Below are positions 63,990 to 64,000 of a stretch of DNA of 64,000 nucleotides, one piece after another. The DNA comes from Phycisphaerae bacterium (lineage in GTDB: Bacteria; Planctomycetota; Phycisphaerae; UBA1845; JAFGLZ01), in NCBI GenBank assembly GCA_016927755.1, contig JAFGLZ010000117.1, positions 1 to 64,000 on the forward strand, given 5' to 3'. Position 1 is the stretch's first letter. Each line of letters starts with the position of its first letter. Made by a program: the position numbers and the translations under genes. The notes under the pieces are model-generated. The model searched no databases. It saw only the letters and a program-made list of their open reading frames with translations, and was not told the origin of the DNA.

Positions 63990-64000
63990 GTGATCTTCTC

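Noticed and set aside
1-64000. tRNA or rRNA genes
   Set aside because: No GTTCGANTC-type T-loops within a cloverleaf were found in the intergenic gaps.

Overview
The window is high-GC DNA from a member of the PVC superphylum, most likely a planctomycete of the Phycisphaerae type. The clues are secreted sulfatases and Gfo/Idh/MocA oxidoreductases with twin-arginine signals, a type IV pseudopilin-like protein with the GFTLIELLVV head, PQQ-type beta-propellers, families of membrane proteins carrying a CxxCxYxLTG...CPECG zinc ribbon, DPN-rich lipoproteins and HEAT-repeat proteins. Genus-level assignment is not possible from the sequence alone. I found no rRNA, tRNA, CRISPR array or insertion sequence.

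Layout. 1-10.2 kb: the tail of a GH43-like protein, a HicB/HicA-like toxin-antitoxin pair, a tandem pair of zinc-ribbon membrane proteins, a Kelch/sodium-symporter fusion and a divergent GH38 alpha-mannosidase. 10.3-16 kb: a PQQ-propeller protein with an embedded half methyltransferase, a small Mpo1-like membrane protein, ClpS and MiaB. 16-24.4 kb: two secreted proteins with good divergent promoters, DUF6599 and DUF362 proteins, an ABC exporter and a sulfatase. 24.5-27 kb: a lower-GC restriction-modification island (GIY-YIG nuclease, XRE controller, C5 methyltransferase, Vsr). 27.1-31 kb: an apparent operon of response regulator, M16 peptidase and FTCD-type cyclohydrolase. 31-37.5 kb: an enolase-superfamily dehydratase, a membrane glycosyltransferase with a TPR-like tail, a GT2, a DegT aminotransferase and an APH-type kinase. 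37.5-43.2 kb: ComEC, DAHP synthase and seryl-tRNA synthetase, all on the minus strand. 43.2-47 kb: a GKRP/MurQ-like double-SIS protein, a sulfotransferase and a nucleotidyltransferase-fold protein. 47-52.5 kb: two divergent Gfo/Idh/MocA oxidoreductases and a HEAT-repeat protein. 52.5-54.4 kb: a pseudopilin-like gene and a TetR regulator sharing a control region. 54.4-64 kb: a repeat-rich intergenic block, a propeller-sulfatase fusion, a second zinc-ribbon pair, a GH141-like beta-helix protein, and a cytidine deaminase, DUF1330, Nudix and alpha/beta-hydrolase group.

Functional picture: a heterotroph degrading sulfated and complex glycans (alpha-mannosidase, two sulfatases, beta-helix hydrolase, sialate-type propeller/symporter, galactonate-dehydratase-like enzyme, acetyl-esterase-like hydrolase), with housekeeping genes interspersed.

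The most striking finding is upstream of serS-aroF. A perfect TTGACA promoter hexamer precedes a short ORF rich in Ser, Tyr, Trp and Phe codons. The ORF stops inside the first of three mutually complementary segments, and the last two segments form a perfect terminator followed by seven T. This is the architecture of ribosome-mediated transcription attenuation, here apparently linking a tRNA synthetase and DAHP synthase. Also notable are helically phased 10-bp repeat arrays, two dispersed hairpin families with compensatory changes between copies, apparently leaderless promoters, and several unusual domain fusions.
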